5,228 bases of DNA from JADHUC01 sp964617665 (GTDB taxonomy: Bacteria > Planctomycetota > Planctomycetia > Pirellulales > Pirellulaceae). Every line of letters begins with the position of its first letter. Within the stretch, counting starts at the first letter, position 1. The stretch covers positions 1-5,228 of the forward strand of contig CAZUAH010000810.1 in NCBI GenBank assembly GCA_964617665.1, given 5' to 3'. A program made the translations under genes and the position numbers. The notes beneath the pieces are model-generated. The model was given only the letters and a program-made list of their open reading frames with translations, was not told the DNA's origin and searched no databases. Positions 5,224 to 5,228 of the stretch are shown here, one piece after another.

Positions 5224-5228
5224 TGATT

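Larger units (their letters stand above)
5181..5228. mobile_element. possible end of a mobile or integrative element, continuing beyond the window
   Basis: The family similarity of the DUF1559 protein fades around residues 205-230, and sequence from 5181 onward is built of inverted and direct repeats of TTATGTG. Together these suggest an insertion boundary at or shortly before 5181. No transposase or integrase is within the window. The boundary and element class are inferred; I recall TTATGTGAAGCTGC-like repeats from environmental genomes near recombinase genes but cannot confirm it. Confidence 0.35.

Overview
The window carries a single plus-strand operon for a type II secretion / type IV pilus-like machine. 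It encodes three consecutive GspF-type inner-membrane platform proteins followed by four small proteins with pilin-like N-termini. The last is a DUF1559 pseudopilin (FTLVELLVVIAIIGILVALL start, Cys43, LNCPS, DITDGSAYTLFVGEK). DUF1559 pseudopilins are greatly expanded in Planctomycetota, and the tandem GspF-like genes next to GspI/J/K-like pseudopilins also fit that phylum, probably Pirellulales. The assignment to phylum is good and below that is a guess. Sequence is moderately GC-rich throughout, with no gene on the minus strand that I can support.

Layout: 45-605 is the second half of a GspF-like protein whose first half is missing or lies in another frame. 636-1700 is a complete two-domain GspF-like protein. 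1702-1787 is a foldback (palindromic) repeat flanked by an exact 8-bp direct repeat. 1804-3090 is a third GspF-like protein with an extra multi-pass N-terminus. 3087-3536, 3533-4042 and 4071-4493 are pseudopilins resembling GspI, GspJ and GspK/PilX respectively. 4490-5203 is a DUF1559 pseudopilin that stops before the usual C-terminus. Three junctions are ATGA overlaps (3087, 3533, 4490), the mark of translational coupling, so the genes probably make one complex: GspF-like platform proteins in the inner membrane, an I-J-K-like tip complex, and the DUF1559 protein as a filament subunit. No promoter or terminator for the operon is visible; both ends are cut off by the window.

Two things go beyond ordinary annotation. 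First, the only wide gap in the operon (between the second and third GspF genes) is almost wholly explained by the foldback element; removing it and one copy of the flanking 8-mer brings the genes back to a 9-nt spacer. Second, the DUF1559 gene runs into a perfect 10-bp inverted repeat around a 6-nt centre, followed by a near-identical direct repeat of its half site, up to the window edge. This looks like a tyrosine-recombinase type crossover site or the end of a mobile element inserted in the gene. A frameshift is the competing explanation, and the six bases after the window would separate the two.
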